Shown piece by piece: positions 1 to 8,560 of a stretch of 64,000 nucleotides of DNA. Each line of letters starts with the position of its first letter. Positions within the stretch are counted from its first letter, which is position 1. Source of the stretch: Pseudomonadota bacterium (GTDB lineage Bacteria > Pseudomonadota > Gammaproteobacteria > Steroidobacterales > Steroidobacteraceae). The notes below the pieces were generated by a model. That model saw nothing but the letters and a program-made list of their open reading frames with translations. It did not search any database and was not told the DNA's origin. The stretch spans positions 1 through 64,000 of the forward strand of contig JAJZDX010000021.1 in NCBI GenBank assembly GCA_021805865.1, in the 5' to 3' direction. A program made the translations under genes and the position numbers.

Positions 1-851
1 CGCCCCAGGAGATCGTGGCGCTCGATCACGTGCTGCACGAGCTGAGGCTCCATAAGTCCCGTGCGGAAATCGGGCTGATGCGCGAATCGGCGCGCATCGC
101 CGCGCGGGCGCACGTGCGGGCCATGCGCTTCTGCCGGCCCGGCCGAATGGAATACGAGGTGATGGCGGAGCTTGTCCACGAATTTCGCCTGCACAACGCC
201 GACACCTCCTACCATCCCATCGTCGGCGGCGGGGCCAACAGCTGCATCCTGCACTACCACGAGAACGATCAGCGCCTGCGCGAGGGCGATGTGCTGCTGA
301 TCGACGCGGGCTGCGAGTACCACTGCTACGCATCGGACATCACCCGCACCTTCCCGGTCGGCGGCCGTTTCACGCCGGAGCAGCGGGCCGTGTACGAGGT
401 TGTGCTCGAGGCCAACCTTGCGGCAATCGCGAAGGTGCGTCCCGGAAACCATTGGAATGAGCCGCACGAGGCCGCCGTCCGTGTGATCACCCATGGGCTG
501 GTCAGGCTCGGGCTGCTCAAGGGTCGTCCTGCGAAGCTCGAGCGTGATGGCGCCTACCGCCGCTACTTCATGCACCGTACGGGCCATTGGCTCGGCATGG
601 ATGTGCACGATGTCGGCGACTACAAGATCGGCGATGAGTGGCGGGTGCTCGAGCCGGGCATGGTGCTCACCGTGGAGCCGGGCATTTATATTCCGGTCGG
701 GGCGCGCGGCGTGCCCAAGCGGTTCCAGGGGATCGGCGTGCGTATCGAGGACGATGTCGTGGTGACCAGGACGGGTGCCGAGGTGCTGACCGAGGAGGCG
801 CCAAAGGATCCGGATGAACTCGAGGCGCTGATGAGCGCAAGCCGTGCCTGA
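1..851 (+). CDS. pepP: Xaa-Pro aminopeptidase, 5' end missing
   Basis: Cytoplasmic M24 metallopeptidase that removes an N-terminal residue preceding proline. The reading frame is open to the window edge (first full codon at position 3), so the N-terminal domain lies outside and only the pita-bread catalytic domain is seen. The two-metal site is complete: Asp in LLIDAG, Asp in ASDITRTF, His in HRTGHWLG, Glu in TVEPGIY and Glu in VRIEDD. The stop overlaps the start of the ubiH-type gene by 8 bases. pepP followed by ubiH and ubiI is the classical gammaproteobacterial order, which supports the family call. Confidence 0.95.
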   Translation, partial: PQEIVALDHVLHELRLHKSRAEIGLMRESARIAARAHVRAMRFCRPGRMEYEVMAELVHEFRLHNADTSYHPIVGGGANSCILHYHENDQRLREGDVLLIDAGCEYHCYASDITRTFPVGGRFTPEQRAVYEVVLEANLAAIAKVRPGNHWNEPHEAAVRVITHGLVRLGLLKGRPAKLERDGAYRRYFMHRTGHWLGMDVHDVGDYKIGDEWRVLEPGMVLTVEPGIYIPVGARGVPKRFQGIGVRIEDDVVVTRTGAEVLTEEAPKDPDELEALMSASRA

Positions 852-2094
852 TCGAGTCGAACGCCCCCCGCAATGCTTGCCGCGGGAACTCGACGTCGCC
901 GTCATCGGCGGCGGACTGGTCGGAGCGAGCCTCGCTCTCGGGCTCTCGGGCACCGGCGTGCGGGTGTTGCTCGTGGAGAGCGTGGCGCCGGACTCGGCAG
1001 CTCAGCCGAGCTTCGATGAGCGCACCACGGCGCTCGGCAACGCCAGCCGGCGCATCTTTCAGGGGCTCGGTGTCTGGGATGCGCTCGAGCCGGAGGCGGC
1101 GCGGATCCGCACCATCCATGTCTCGGATGCGGGGCGCTTTGGCTGCGCGCGCCTGGTTGCGCGTGAGCAGGGGATCGAGGCCTTCGGATTCGTCATCCCC
1201 AACAGGGTGATCGGAGCCGCGTTGTGGCGCGGGCTCGCCAGCGCTCGAGGGATCGAGCTGAAGGCTCCAGCGCGGATCGAGGGTCTGCAGATCACCGCCG
1301 ACGGGGCCGGCTTCACCGTGGTCACCGAGTCCGGCAGCCGCGAGACGTTCGTCTCGAAACTGGTGGTGGCCGCGGATGGCGCGCACTCGCTGGTCCGAGC
1401 TGCCGCGGGTATCGAGACGGGAGTCGAGGATTACGAGCAGGTGGCCATCGCCGCTCCCGTCGTTTCGGATCGGCCCCACGACGGCACCGCCTATGAGCGA
1501 TTCACCCCCTCGGGACCGGTGGCCATGCTTCCGCTTCACGGTGGCGGCTATGGAACGGTCTGGGCCAATGCGCCGCACAGAGCCACCGAGCTCTTGGCGC
1601 TCAGCGACGAGGCCTACCTCGGCGAGCTGCAGAAGCGGTTCGGTTGGCGGGTGGGGCGGTTCGTGCGCGTGGGCCCTCGCGCTTCATATCCATTGAAGCT
1701 GACGCGCGCATCGACCACGGTGGCGACCCGTACGGTGCTCATCGGCAACGCCGCCCAGGCGCTGCACCCGATCGCCGGCCAGGGGTTCAACCTCGGGCTG
1801 CGCGATGCGGCCTTGTTGGCCGAGGTCATCGCCGGCGCCGCGGGGGATGTGGGTGCGCCGGGCCTGCTGCAACGCTTCAGCGAGGCTCGCGCCGCCGATC
1901 GCGGCGGCGTGGTGCGGTTCACCGATTCTCTGGTGCGGCTGTTCGCCAGCCGCGTTCCCGGCGTGAGCCTGCTGCGAGATCTGGGACTGGTGGTGTTTGA
2001 TCTGTCGCCGCCCGCCAAACGGGCGCTGGCCCGGGTCAGCCTCGGGTTCGGGGGGCCAGTGCCGCGCCTGGCGCGAGGATTGCCGCTCCTATGA
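844..2094 (+). CDS. ubiH: 2-octaprenyl-6-methoxyphenol hydroxylase UbiH
   Basis: FAD-dependent aromatic hydroxylase of ubiquinone biosynthesis, 416 residues. The FAD-binding GGGLVGAS loop is near residue 23, the central AADGAHSLVR motif near residue 180, and the C-terminal IGNAAQALHPIAGQGFNL box (about residues 300-317) is typical of UbiH, which hydroxylates ring carbon 4. The GTG start lies inside the end of pepP and the stop overlaps the next hydroxylase by 4 bases (ATGA), so pepP, ubiH and ubiI are probably one transcript. Exact regiospecificity cannot be proved from sequence; the order and the NAAQ form of the box favour UbiH. Confidence 0.9.
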   Translation: MPDRVERPPQCLPRELDVAVIGGGLVGASLALGLSGTGVRVLLVESVAPDSAAQPSFDERTTALGNASRRIFQGLGVWDALEPEAARIRTIHVSDAGRFGCARLVAREQGIEAFGFVIPNRVIGAALWRGLASARGIELKAPARIEGLQITADGAGFTVVTESGSRETFVSKLVVAADGAHSLVRAAAGIETGVEDYEQVAIAAPVVSDRPHDGTAYERFTPSGPVAMLPLHGGGYGTVWANAPHRATELLALSDEAYLGELQKRFGWRVGRFVRVGPRASYPLKLTRASTTVATRTVLIGNAAQALHPIAGQGFNLGLRDAALLAEVIAGAAGDVGAPGLLQRFSEARAADRGGVVRFTDSLVRLFASRVPGVSLLRDLGLVVFDLSPPAKRALARVSLGFGGPVPRLARGLPLL

Positions 2095-3350
2095 GTGAAT
2101 CGGGAGCAATGGATCATTGGGACGTACTGGTCGTGGGCGGCGGCCCGGTGGGCGCGTGCGCCGCGGCGCTGCTGCAACGCTCGCTCGGCAACGCCCGCCA
2201 CCCTCTGAGGATCGCGGTGCTCGAGCCGAGCCGGCCGCCGCCGGGCGCAGCGGACCTTCCGCTCGATGCGCGCGTATCGGCGCTGTCGCGCGCCAGCGAG
2301 CACATTCTGGCCGCGGCCGGCGCCTGGGAATTCATTGCGCGGGAGCGTCTTTCCCCCTACGAGCGGATGAGCGTATGGCCCGAGGGCCTGCCCGCGCGCA
2401 GCCCGGGCGCGTTGACGTTCGATGCGGCTTGCGTGGGCGAGCCGAACCTCGGCTACATCGCCGAGAACCGCACGGTGCAATGGGCGGCGCTCGAAGCCTT
2501 CGAATCTGCGGGGGGCACGGTCATTCCGGCCGTATTCTCCCGTTCGCGGATCGAAAGTGACTACGTCGAGGTCGAGACGGGCGCGGGAAGCTTCAAGTGC
2601 GCGCTGATCGTTGGGGCCGACGGAGCACGCTCGCGAGTGCGCGAGTCCGCAGGGCTCGTGGCGCACGCCGCCAGCTATCGGCAGACGGCAATCGTCGCCA
2701 ACGTCCACACCACGCTTCCGCACGAGAGTACGGCCTGGCAGCGCTTTCTGCGCACCGGGACGCTCGCCTTTCTGCCCCTTGCGGACGGCTCGAGCTCGAT
2801 CGTCTGGTCGGCGGACGAGCGGATCGCGGCAATGCTGCTCGCGATGCCTCGGGAAAGGTTCGAGGAGGAGCTGCTGAGAGCGTCGGACGGTGTGCTCGGC
2901 ACGGTTGAGCTGTGCACGGACCGCGTGGCGCTGCCGCTGCGCAGAATGTCCGCGGAGCGCTTCACCGCCGGCCGCTGCGCACTCATCGGCGATGCCGCCC
3001 ACGTGGTGCACCCTCTCGCCGGCCAGGGTGTCAATCTCGGCCTGTTGGATGCGGCGGCGCTGCAGGAGTGCCTCTGTGACGCTCATCGGGTGGGCGAGGA
3101 TCCGGGCGCCCCCGGCCCGTTGCGCCGCTACGAGCGCTGGCGCAAGAGCGAGATCGCCCCGATGGCGCTCTCCATCGAGGCCTTCAACCGCTTTCTCGCC
3201 CACGGCGCAGGTCCGCTCTCGAGGCTGGCGCAGCGAGGGCTGTCCTGGGTGAACCGCAGCGAGGAGGTGAAGCGCTTCTTCATCACCCGCGCGCTCGGCC
3301 TCGCGGGCGAGTTGCCCGCCGCGGCGCGGGTTCCGGTTGACCTCAGCTGA
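2091..3350 (+). CDS. ubiI: UbiI/VisC-type FAD-dependent ubiquinone hydroxylase
   Basis: Second hydroxylase of the UbiH/UbiF/VisC/COQ6 family, 419 residues, probably acting at ring carbon 5 of the ubiquinone precursor. Visible features are the FAD loop VVGGGPVGAC near residue 15, VGADGARSRVR near residue 175, and IGDAAHVVHPLAGQGVNL near residue 300. The ATG overlaps the ubiH stop, and its own stop runs 8 bases into the end of the convergent dehydratase gene. UbiF or a broader-specificity homologue is possible; position directly after ubiH favours UbiI. Confidence 0.82.
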   Translation: MSESGAMDHWDVLVVGGGPVGACAAALLQRSLGNARHPLRIAVLEPSRPPPGAADLPLDARVSALSRASEHILAAAGAWEFIARERLSPYERMSVWPEGLPARSPGALTFDAACVGEPNLGYIAENRTVQWAALEAFESAGGTVIPAVFSRSRIESDYVEVETGAGSFKCALIVGADGARSRVRESAGLVAHAASYRQTAIVANVHTTLPHESTAWQRFLRTGTLAFLPLADGSSSIVWSADERIAAMLLAMPRERFEEELLRASDGVLGTVELCTDRVALPLRRMSAERFTAGRCALIGDAAHVVHPLAGQGVNLGLLDAAALQECLCDAHRVGEDPGAPGPLRRYERWRKSEIAPMALSIEAFNRFLAHGAGPLSRLAQRGLSWVNRSEEVKRFFITRALGLAGELPAAARVPVDLS

Positions 3351-3681
3351 GCGAAAGCAGATCGATCTTCGCCGCGCAGATGAAGTCGTTCTCGGAGAGT
3401 CCCTTGATGGCGTGCGTCGTGTACTGCACGCGGCAGTAGTTGTAGCCGACCTCGAGATCCGGGTGATGGTCCTCGATGTTCGCGACGTGAGCCACGGCGT
3501 TGACGAAGCTCATGGTGCGATAGAAGTCCTTGAAGCGGAATTCGCGCCTGAGGTACGGCCCCTCCTTCGAGAGCGCCCACTCGGGCGAGAGCTGCTTCGC
3601 GAGCGACTCGGCCTGTGCGCGCGTGAGCGGTGGCACGCCTCCTTCGCAGGGCCTGCACTTCTTTTCAGTCAGGCCGCTCAT
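3343..3681 (-). CDS. phhB: Pterin-4a-carbinolamine dehydratase
   Basis: Small (112 residues) dehydratase that recycles 4a-hydroxytetrahydrobiopterin formed by aromatic amino acid hydroxylases. The family signature is present: EDHHPDLEVGYNYCRV followed by TTHAIKGLSENDF, giving the paired His, the third His and the Asp of the active site. The N-terminus has a CRPC pair, which I have seen in related proteins but whose role is unclear. ATG 3681 is preceded by a clear AAGGAG five bases upstream, so the longer frame reaching to 3996 is not used. No phenylalanine hydroxylase gene is in view, so the pterin role is inferred from the family. Confidence 0.9.
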   Translation of the reverse strand: MSGLTEKKCRPCEGGVPPLTRAQAESLAKQLSPEWALSKEGPYLRREFRFKDFYRTMSFVNAVAHVANIEDHHPDLEVGYNYCRVQYTTHAIKGLSENDFICAAKIDLLSLS

Positions 3682-3849
3682 GGGCGCTCCTTGCAGCTGC
3701 CGCCCAGGCGCAGCGCAAACATGATCCTGGCCGTGCGCGCCGGGGCGGGGTCCGGCGCACTGCGCCGGACGGGTTTCGCAGGATAGCGAACCCCCGGGGC
3801 TTCCCGCGCGAAGCGGGAGCGAGAGCGCGGAAAGCGAGGCGCTAGCCTG

Positions 3850-3874
3850 CCGGGACGCACGTGCGGCGTCCCGG
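3850..3874 (-). terminator. GC-rich hairpin downstream of ispG
   Basis: A perfect 9-base-pair inverted repeat (CCGGGACGC and GCGTCCCGG) with a 7-base loop lies 25 bases beyond the ispG stop. It has no U-run after it, so it may act as a pause or 3'-end protecting hairpin rather than a classical intrinsic terminator. The rest of 3682-3898 shows no gene. Confidence 0.4.
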
Positions 3875-3898
3875 ACAGGGTCATGTTGCGATGCGCTT

Positions 3899-5146
3899 TC
3901 ACGCGACAGCGGTCTCCGATGCGGTGTCCTTCCGGCTGAACTTCCGCGCCACGTACCCCTCGAGCAGCTCCTGGAATTCTTCCGCAATCCGATCACCCTT
4001 GAGCGTCACAGTCTTCTCCCCGTCCTCGTAGACGGGCGCCACCGGGCGCTCGCCCGTGCCCGGCAGGCTGATCCCGATGTTGGCGTGCTTGCTCTCGCCC
4101 GGGCCGTTGACCACACAGCCCATGACCGCCACCGTCATGTCCTCTACGCCCTCGTAGTCCCGACGCCACTGCGGCATGCGGTGCCGGATGTGCGTCTGGA
4201 TGCGCTGCGCGAGCTCCTGGAACACCGTGCTGGTGGTGCGCCCGCAGCCCGGGCAGGCCGTCACCAGAGGCAGGAAGGAGCGCAGGCCCATCGTCTGCAG
4301 GATCTCCTGCGCCACGATGACCTCCTGCGTGCGATCGCCGCCGGGTTGAGGCGTCAGCGACACGCGGATCGTGTCGCCGATCCCCTGCTGCAGGAGCACC
4401 GCCATGCCGGCCGTGGAGGCGACGATGCCCTTCGAGCCCATGCCCGCCTCGGTCAGTCCCAGGTGCAGCGGGTAGTCGCAGCGGCTGGCCAGATCGCGGT
4501 AGATGGCGATCAGGTCCTGCACGCCGCTCACCTTGGCCGAGAGAATGATCCGGTCGTGGGCAAGGCCCAGATCCTCTGCGCGCCGGGCGCCCTCGAGCGC
4601 CGAGAGCACCACCGCGTTGCGCATGATCTGCTGCGTGCCCAGCGGCTCGGCGCTCGCGGAGTTCTCATCCATCAGTCGTGTGAGCAGGTCCTGATCGAGG
4701 CTGCCCCAGTTGACGCCGATGCGCACTGGTTTGCCGTAGTGGCAGGCGGTTTCGATCATCTCGGCGAACTGTGGATCGCGCTTGCTGCCGCGACCGACGT
4801 TGCCCGGATTGATGCGGTATTTGGCGAGCGCCTCCGCGCAGCCCGGATGCTCGCGCAGCAGCTTGTGGCCGTTGAAGTGAAAATCGCCGATCAGGGGCAC
4901 GGCGACACCCATCTGATCCAGCCGGTCGCGGATGCGCGGTACGGCCTCGGCGGCTTCGGCCGTGTTGACCGTCACACGGACCAGCTCCGAGCCGGCGCGG
5001 GCAAGCGACTTGATCTGCTGCGCCGTGCCTTCGACGTCGGCCGTGTCGGTGTTCGTCATCGACTGCACGACGATGGGCGCGGTGCCGCCGACGCGAACCG
5101 GTCCGATCGAAACCTGGGCGGAGGGGCGGCGCTGGATGGGGGACAT
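3899..5146 (-). CDS. ispG: 4-hydroxy-3-methylbut-2-enyl diphosphate synthase (flavodoxin)
   Basis: [4Fe-4S] enzyme of the MEP isoprenoid pathway (GcpE), converting methylerythritol cyclodiphosphate to HMBPP; 415 residues, short bacterial form. The N-terminal TIM barrel begins with [15 protein letters not shown], and the cluster ligands are the two Cys of TACPGCGRT plus Cys and Glu in [14 protein letters not shown] 5146 starts at the usual family N-terminus; the frame continues upstream to 5278 but that part is low-complexity, unrelated and lies across the likely promoter. A TAGAAT -10-like hexamer sits at 5192-5187 on the minus strand. The gene is divergent from the glycine-cleavage operon. 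Confidence 0.96.
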   Translation of the reverse strand: MSPIQRRPSAQVSIGPVRVGGTAPIVVQSMTNTDTADVEGTAQQIKSLARAGSELVRVTVNTAEAAEAVPRIRDRLDQMGVAVPLIGDFHFNGHKLLREHPGCAEALAKYRINPGNVGRGSKRDPQFAEMIETACHYGKPVRIGVNWGSLDQDLLTRLMDENSASAEPLGTQQIMRNAVVLSALEGARRAEDLGLAHDRIILSAKVSGVQDLIAIYRDLASRCDYPLHLGLTEAGMGSKGIVASTAGMAVLLQQGIGDTIRVSLTPQPGGDRTQEVIVAQEILQTMGLRSFLPLVTACPGCGRTTSTVFQELAQRIQTHIRHRMPQWRRDYEGVEDMTVAVMGCVVNGPGESKHANIGISLPGTGERPVAPVYEDGEKTVTLKGDRIAEEFQELLEGYVARKFSRKDTASETAVA

Positions 5147-5186
5147 GGGGGAACCTGCCGGTGAGTAAGAAGCGTCCTGGCCCCGG

Positions 5187-5216
5187 ATTCTACAAGCATG
5201 GGCCAGCGGGGTCGAA
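5187..5216 (-). promoter_or_regulatory. Candidate ispG promoter
   Basis: On the minus strand a TAGAAT -10 (5/6 to consensus) at 5192-5187 is preceded by a poor -35 (TTCGAC) with an 18-base spacer. The predicted transcript would begin about 35 bases before the ispG ATG. Only the -10 is convincing. Confidence 0.35.
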
Positions 5217-5310
5217 ATTGCGTCCCGGGCGTGCCGCAATGAAGGGTAAAGCCGGTCGTTGTCGCCTGAAGGCAGCATCAGGCCGTATGGGGCGCTTCAG
5301 CGGCACCAAA

Positions 5311-5346
5311 AGACTGATATCATCCGGATACCCCGGAAATCAGTCT
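5311..5346 (+). promoter_or_regulatory. Inverted repeat and -10-like box before the glycine riboswitch
   Basis: AGACTGAT (5311-5318) and ATCAGTCT (5339-5346) form a perfect 8-base inverted repeat, enclosing a second CCGG/CCGG pair. A TATCAT box (5/6 to TATAAT) lies at 5318-5323 inside it, with only a weak -35 upstream. It is either the gcv operon promoter with an overlapping operator or, if transcription starts further upstream, an extra hairpin at the 5' end of the riboswitch leader. The 150 bases before it (5160-5310) show nothing else recognisable. Confidence 0.45.
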
Positions 5347-5349
5347 GCA

Positions 5350-5610
5350 CGGAGAGGGTCCGGCCGCGCTGAGTCTCAGGCTCCACGCCGGAACGCCGAA
5401 GGCGCAAATTCCGCCCGGAAACGCTCAGGCACACGAACGGCAGGCTGCGAAGGCTCGGGCCTTCGCGGGGGCTCTGGAGAGCGGCGGGTGCCGGGGACGA
5501 TCCCGGGCATCCACCCACCGAAGGGGAGTGGCGCCAGGGGGGAGCGTGTCGGACCTGAGTCCGAGAGGCTTCCCGTGCGCCCGATCTCTCAGGTCACCGG
5601 ACAGAGGGGC
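5350..5610 (+). promoter_or_regulatory. Tandem glycine riboswitch (gcvT motif)
   Basis: Two glycine aptamers precede gcvT. Aptamer 1 starts with GGAGAGGG (5351), carries the conserved CGCCGAAGGCGCAA core (5394-5407) and CGCTCAGGC (5422-5430). Aptamer 2 starts with GCTCTGGAGAGCGG (from 5471), repeats the core as CACCGAAGGGGA (5516-5527) and ends with ATCTCTCAGG (5584-5593) and ACCGGACAGAGGGG (5596-5609). The short linker and the order match the Vibrio-type tandem arrangement. In known cases glycine binding turns on the downstream glycine-cleavage genes, which fits the four gcv genes that follow. The stems are unusually GC-rich. Confidence 0.94.
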
Positions 5611-5633
5611 GGCAGGCAACCTGCTGCTTCTTG
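5610..5633 (+). promoter_or_regulatory. Possible expression-platform hairpin of the glycine riboswitch
   Basis: CGGCAGG pairs with CCTGCTG (one G-U) around a CAA loop directly after aptamer 2, followed by CTTCTTG. It could be a weak terminator, or compete with the GGAGG ribosome site of gcvT 20 bases downstream. Which mode is used is not clear from sequence. Confidence 0.35.
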
Positions 5634-5649
5634 ATGCTCCGGAGGATCT

Positions 5650-6732
5650 GTGGCACGACGAACCGCTCTTTTTACGCTTCACCAGGCGCTCGGCGCGCGC
5701 ATGGTCGACTTCGGGGGCTGGGACATGCCCCTGCAATACGGCTCTCAGATAGCCGAGCATCACGCCGTACGGCGCGCCGCCGGCGTCTTCGACGTCTCTC
5801 ACATGTGTGTCGTCGATCTCAAGGGCGCCGCGGTGCGCCCCTTCCTGCAGAGACTGTTTGCCAACGACGTCGGCAAGCTCGAGGCGCCGGGCAAGGCGCT
5901 CTACGGATGCATGCTCAACGAAGAGGCCGGCGTCGTGGACGACCTCATCGTCTATTTCCTTGGCGAGCGGGAGTTTCGCGCCGTCGTGAACGCCGGCACG
6001 CGGGACAAGGACCTCGCCTGGATGCGGCGCCACGCCGAGAGCTTCGGCGTCGAGGTGATCGAGCGGTCCGATCTGGCCATGCTGGCGGTGCAGGGACCGG
6101 AAGCGCGCCGCAGGGTCGCCGATCTTCTGTCCGCCGCGGGGGCGCAGCGCGCACTCGCACTCGGGACTTTCTTCGGTGCGCAGATCGGGGACTGGTTCGT
6201 CTCCCGCACCGGTTACACCGGTGAGGATGGCTTCGAGATCATGCTGCCGCCCGGGCAGGCTGAGGGCCTCTGGCGCGCGCTCAATGCAGCCGGGGTCGCC
6301 TCCTGCGGCCTCGGCGCACGGGACACGCTGCGCCTCGAGGCGGGTATGAACCTGTATGGCAGCGACATGGATGAGCGCACAAACCCGCTGGAGTCGGGGC
6401 TCGCCTGGACCGTGGCGTTGACCCCGGGTCGGGCGTTCGTCGGCCGGCAGGCGCTCGAGAAGGCGTCCGCCGCCGGTCTCAATCGCAAGCTCGTGGGGCT
6501 GGTGCTCGAAGACCGGGGCGTGCTGCGCGCGCATCAGCGGGTCATCACCGCCGCCGGTGCAGGCGAGGTCACCAGCGGGACTTTTTCCCCGACGCTCGAG
6601 CGCTCGATTGCGCTGGCGCGCGTTCCGGTGGCGGCGAGCGGGACCCTGCAGGTCGAGATCCGCGGCCAACTGCACGAGGCGCGAATCGTCAAGCCACCCT
6701 TTGTCAGGCGCGGCCAGCCGCTCGTCGGCTGA
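5650..6732 (+). CDS. gcvT: Glycine cleavage system T protein (aminomethyltransferase)
   Basis: Transfers the methylene group from aminomethyl-lipoyl-GcvH to tetrahydrofolate, releasing ammonia; 360 residues, close to the E. coli length. The N-terminus has the family [18 protein letters not shown] start and the middle has [12 protein letters not shown] and [12 protein letters not shown], which line the folate site. The GTG at 5650 is preceded by GGAGG at good spacing. First gene of the riboswitch-controlled operon; gcvH follows after 56 bases. Confidence 0.97.
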   Translation: MARRTALFTLHQALGARMVDFGGWDMPLQYGSQIAEHHAVRRAAGVFDVSHMCVVDLKGAAVRPFLQRLFANDVGKLEAPGKALYGCMLNEEAGVVDDLIVYFLGEREFRAVVNAGTRDKDLAWMRRHAESFGVEVIERSDLAMLAVQGPEARRRVADLLSAAGAQRALALGTFFGAQIGDWFVSRTGYTGEDGFEIMLPPGQAEGLWRALNAAGVASCGLGARDTLRLEAGMNLYGSDMDERTNPLESGLAWTVALTPGRAFVGRQALEKASAAGLNRKLVGLVLEDRGVLRAHQRVITAAGAGEVTSGTFSPTLERSIALARVPVAASGTLQVEIRGQLHEARIVKPPFVRRGQPLVG

Positions 6733-6788
6733 GCGGCGTCCCTTCCGTTATATCCAAGTCCATCCGATCAGACTTACCGGAGCGCTGC

Positions 6789-7178
6789 ATGAGCAAGGTT
6801 CCTTCCGATCTGAAGTACACGCGAACCCACGAATGGCTGCGGCTACTGCCCGATGGCGCCGTGGAAGTCGGCATCACCGACCACGCCCAGCATGCCCTCG
6901 GCGACCTCGTGTTCGTGGAGGTGCCGGAGGCGGGGCGCAAGGTCTGCGCCGGCGAGCCGTTCGCCGTGATCGAGTCCGTGAAAGCCGCCTCCGACGTCTA
7001 TTCGCCGATCAGCGGCGAAGTGCTCGCAGGCAACCCCGAGCTCGCCTCGGCGCCCGAGACCGTCAATTCCGACCCCTACGGCAGAGGATGGCTGGCGCGC
7101 CTGACACCCGCGGATGCGCTGCCGGAGATGCTCACGGCCGCCGAGTACGAGAAGCTGGCCGCGGAGGAGGCGGACTGA
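6789..7178 (+). CDS. gcvH: Glycine cleavage system H protein (lipoyl carrier)
   Basis: Lipoyl-bearing shuttle protein of the glycine cleavage complex, 129 residues. The lipoylation site is Lys65 in [15 protein letters not shown] 6789 has a GGAG ribosome site six bases upstream. Its stop overlaps the gcvPA start by one base (TGATG), implying translational coupling. Its cofactor would be installed by LipB and LipA, encoded at 47028-48767. Confidence 0.97.
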   Translation: MSKVPSDLKYTRTHEWLRLLPDGAVEVGITDHAQHALGDLVFVEVPEAGRKVCAGEPFAVIESVKAASDVYSPISGEVLAGNPELASAPETVNSDPYGRGWLARLTPADALPEMLTAAEYEKLAAEEAD

Positions 7179-8551
7179 TGGCTTTCATTCCGCACACGCC
7201 CGAGGACGTGCAAGCGATGCTCGCGTCCATCGGCGTCGACGACATCGAGCGGCTGTTCGAGGAGATCCCCGCCAGGCTTCGCGTCGGCTCGCTCGGCCGG
7301 GTGCCGCCGGCACTGACCGAGATGGAAGTCGGCCGGCTGATGAGCGCGCGGGCGCGTCTCGACGGGCGGCCGCTGTGCTTCATCGGCGCGGGCGCCTACG
7401 AGCACCACATCCCCGCGGCCGTGTGGGCCATCGCCACGCGCGGAGAGCTCTACAGCGCCTACACACCCTATCAGGCCGAAGCCAGCCAGGGCACGCTGCA
7501 GCTGCTCTACGAGTATCAGTCCATGATGGCCAGCCTCACCGGCATGGACGTCTCGAACGCGTCGCTCTATGACGGCGCAAGCGCTCTGGCGGAAGCCAGC
7601 CTGATGGCGGTGCGCGCCAATCGGCGCTCGCAGTCGCGACGCATCCTCTTGCCGGCGACCGTGCATCCGCACTACCGGCGCACGGTGCAGAGCATCGCAG
7701 GCAACCAGGGACTGGCGTTCGAGGAGCTGCCGTTCTGCCCCGAGCGGGGCTGCACGCTCCCCGAGGCGCTGGCTCGCTACGAGGGGCAGGACATCACTGC
7801 CCTCGTCATCCCGCAGCCTAACGTTTTCGGCCGGCTGGAGGACGTGGACGCGCTCACCGACTGGGCTCACGCACGCGACATCCTGGTCGTGGCCGTGGTC
7901 AATCCGGTGTCGCTTGCGCTCCTTTCGCCGCCCGGACGATGGGGCGGCAAGGGCGCCGATATCGTCGTGGGCGAAGGCCAGCCGCTCGGCATCCCGCTGT
8001 CCTCGGGCGGGCCTTACTTCGGCTTCATGACCACCCGCATGGCGCACGTAAGGCAGATGCCGGGGCGCATCGTGGGACGGACCGTGGATGGCGCCGGGCA
8101 TCCGGGATTCACCTTGACCCTGCAGGCGCGTGAGCAGCACATCCGCCGCGCCAAGGCTACCTCCAATATCTGCACCAACCAGGGCCTGATGGTGACTGCG
8201 GCGACGATCTACCTGTCGCTCATGGGGCCGCAGGGCCTTGCGCGTACGGCCGCGGCCTGTCATGCGCGCACCGCGCAGCTGCTGGCGGCGCTCATCGGCG
8301 TGCAGGGCGTGCGGCGCGTGTTCCAGGGGCCGCTCTTCCACGAGGCGGTGATTGGCCTCGATCGCCCTGCGGCCGGCGTGCTCGAGCGGCTCGCCGCGCG
8401 CGGCATCCTGGGCGGTTGGGACCTCGCGGATCACTATCCGCAGCTCGGCCCGGCGCTGCTCGTGTGCGCCACCGAGACCAAGACCCCCGCCGATATCGAA
8501 CGCTACGCCGCGGCGCTCGGCGAGTGCCTGCGCGAAGCGCGCGCCGCTTGA
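7178..8551 (+). CDS. gcvPA: Glycine dehydrogenase (decarboxylating) subunit 1
   Basis: N-terminal half of the P protein, 457 residues, as a separate chain. It begins with the typical [18 protein letters not shown] and contains [13 protein letters not shown] and [20 protein letters not shown], both characteristic of GcvPA. This half is structural and lacks the PLP lysine, which is in GcvPB. The start overlaps the gcvH stop; gcvPB begins 9 bases after its end. Many gammaproteobacteria instead carry a single fused GcvP. Confidence 0.96.
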   Translation: MAFIPHTPEDVQAMLASIGVDDIERLFEEIPARLRVGSLGRVPPALTEMEVGRLMSARARLDGRPLCFIGAGAYEHHIPAAVWAIATRGELYSAYTPYQAEASQGTLQLLYEYQSMMASLTGMDVSNASLYDGASALAEASLMAVRANRRSQSRRILLPATVHPHYRRTVQSIAGNQGLAFEELPFCPERGCTLPEALARYEGQDITALVIPQPNVFGRLEDVDALTDWAHARDILVVAVVNPVSLALLSPPGRWGGKGADIVVGEGQPLGIPLSSGGPYFGFMTTRMAHVRQMPGRIVGRTVDGAGHPGFTLTLQAREQHIRRAKATSNICTNQGLMVTAATIYLSLMGPQGLARTAAACHARTAQLLAALIGVQGVRRVFQGPLFHEAVIGLDRPAAGVLERLAARGILGGWDLADHYPQLGPALLVCATETKTPADIERYAAALGECLREARAA

Positions 8552-8560
8552 GAGACACCC

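Noticed and set aside
5147-5278. N-terminal extension of ispG
   Set aside because: The extra 44 residues do not match IspG and cross the likely promoter; ATG 5146 aligns with the family.
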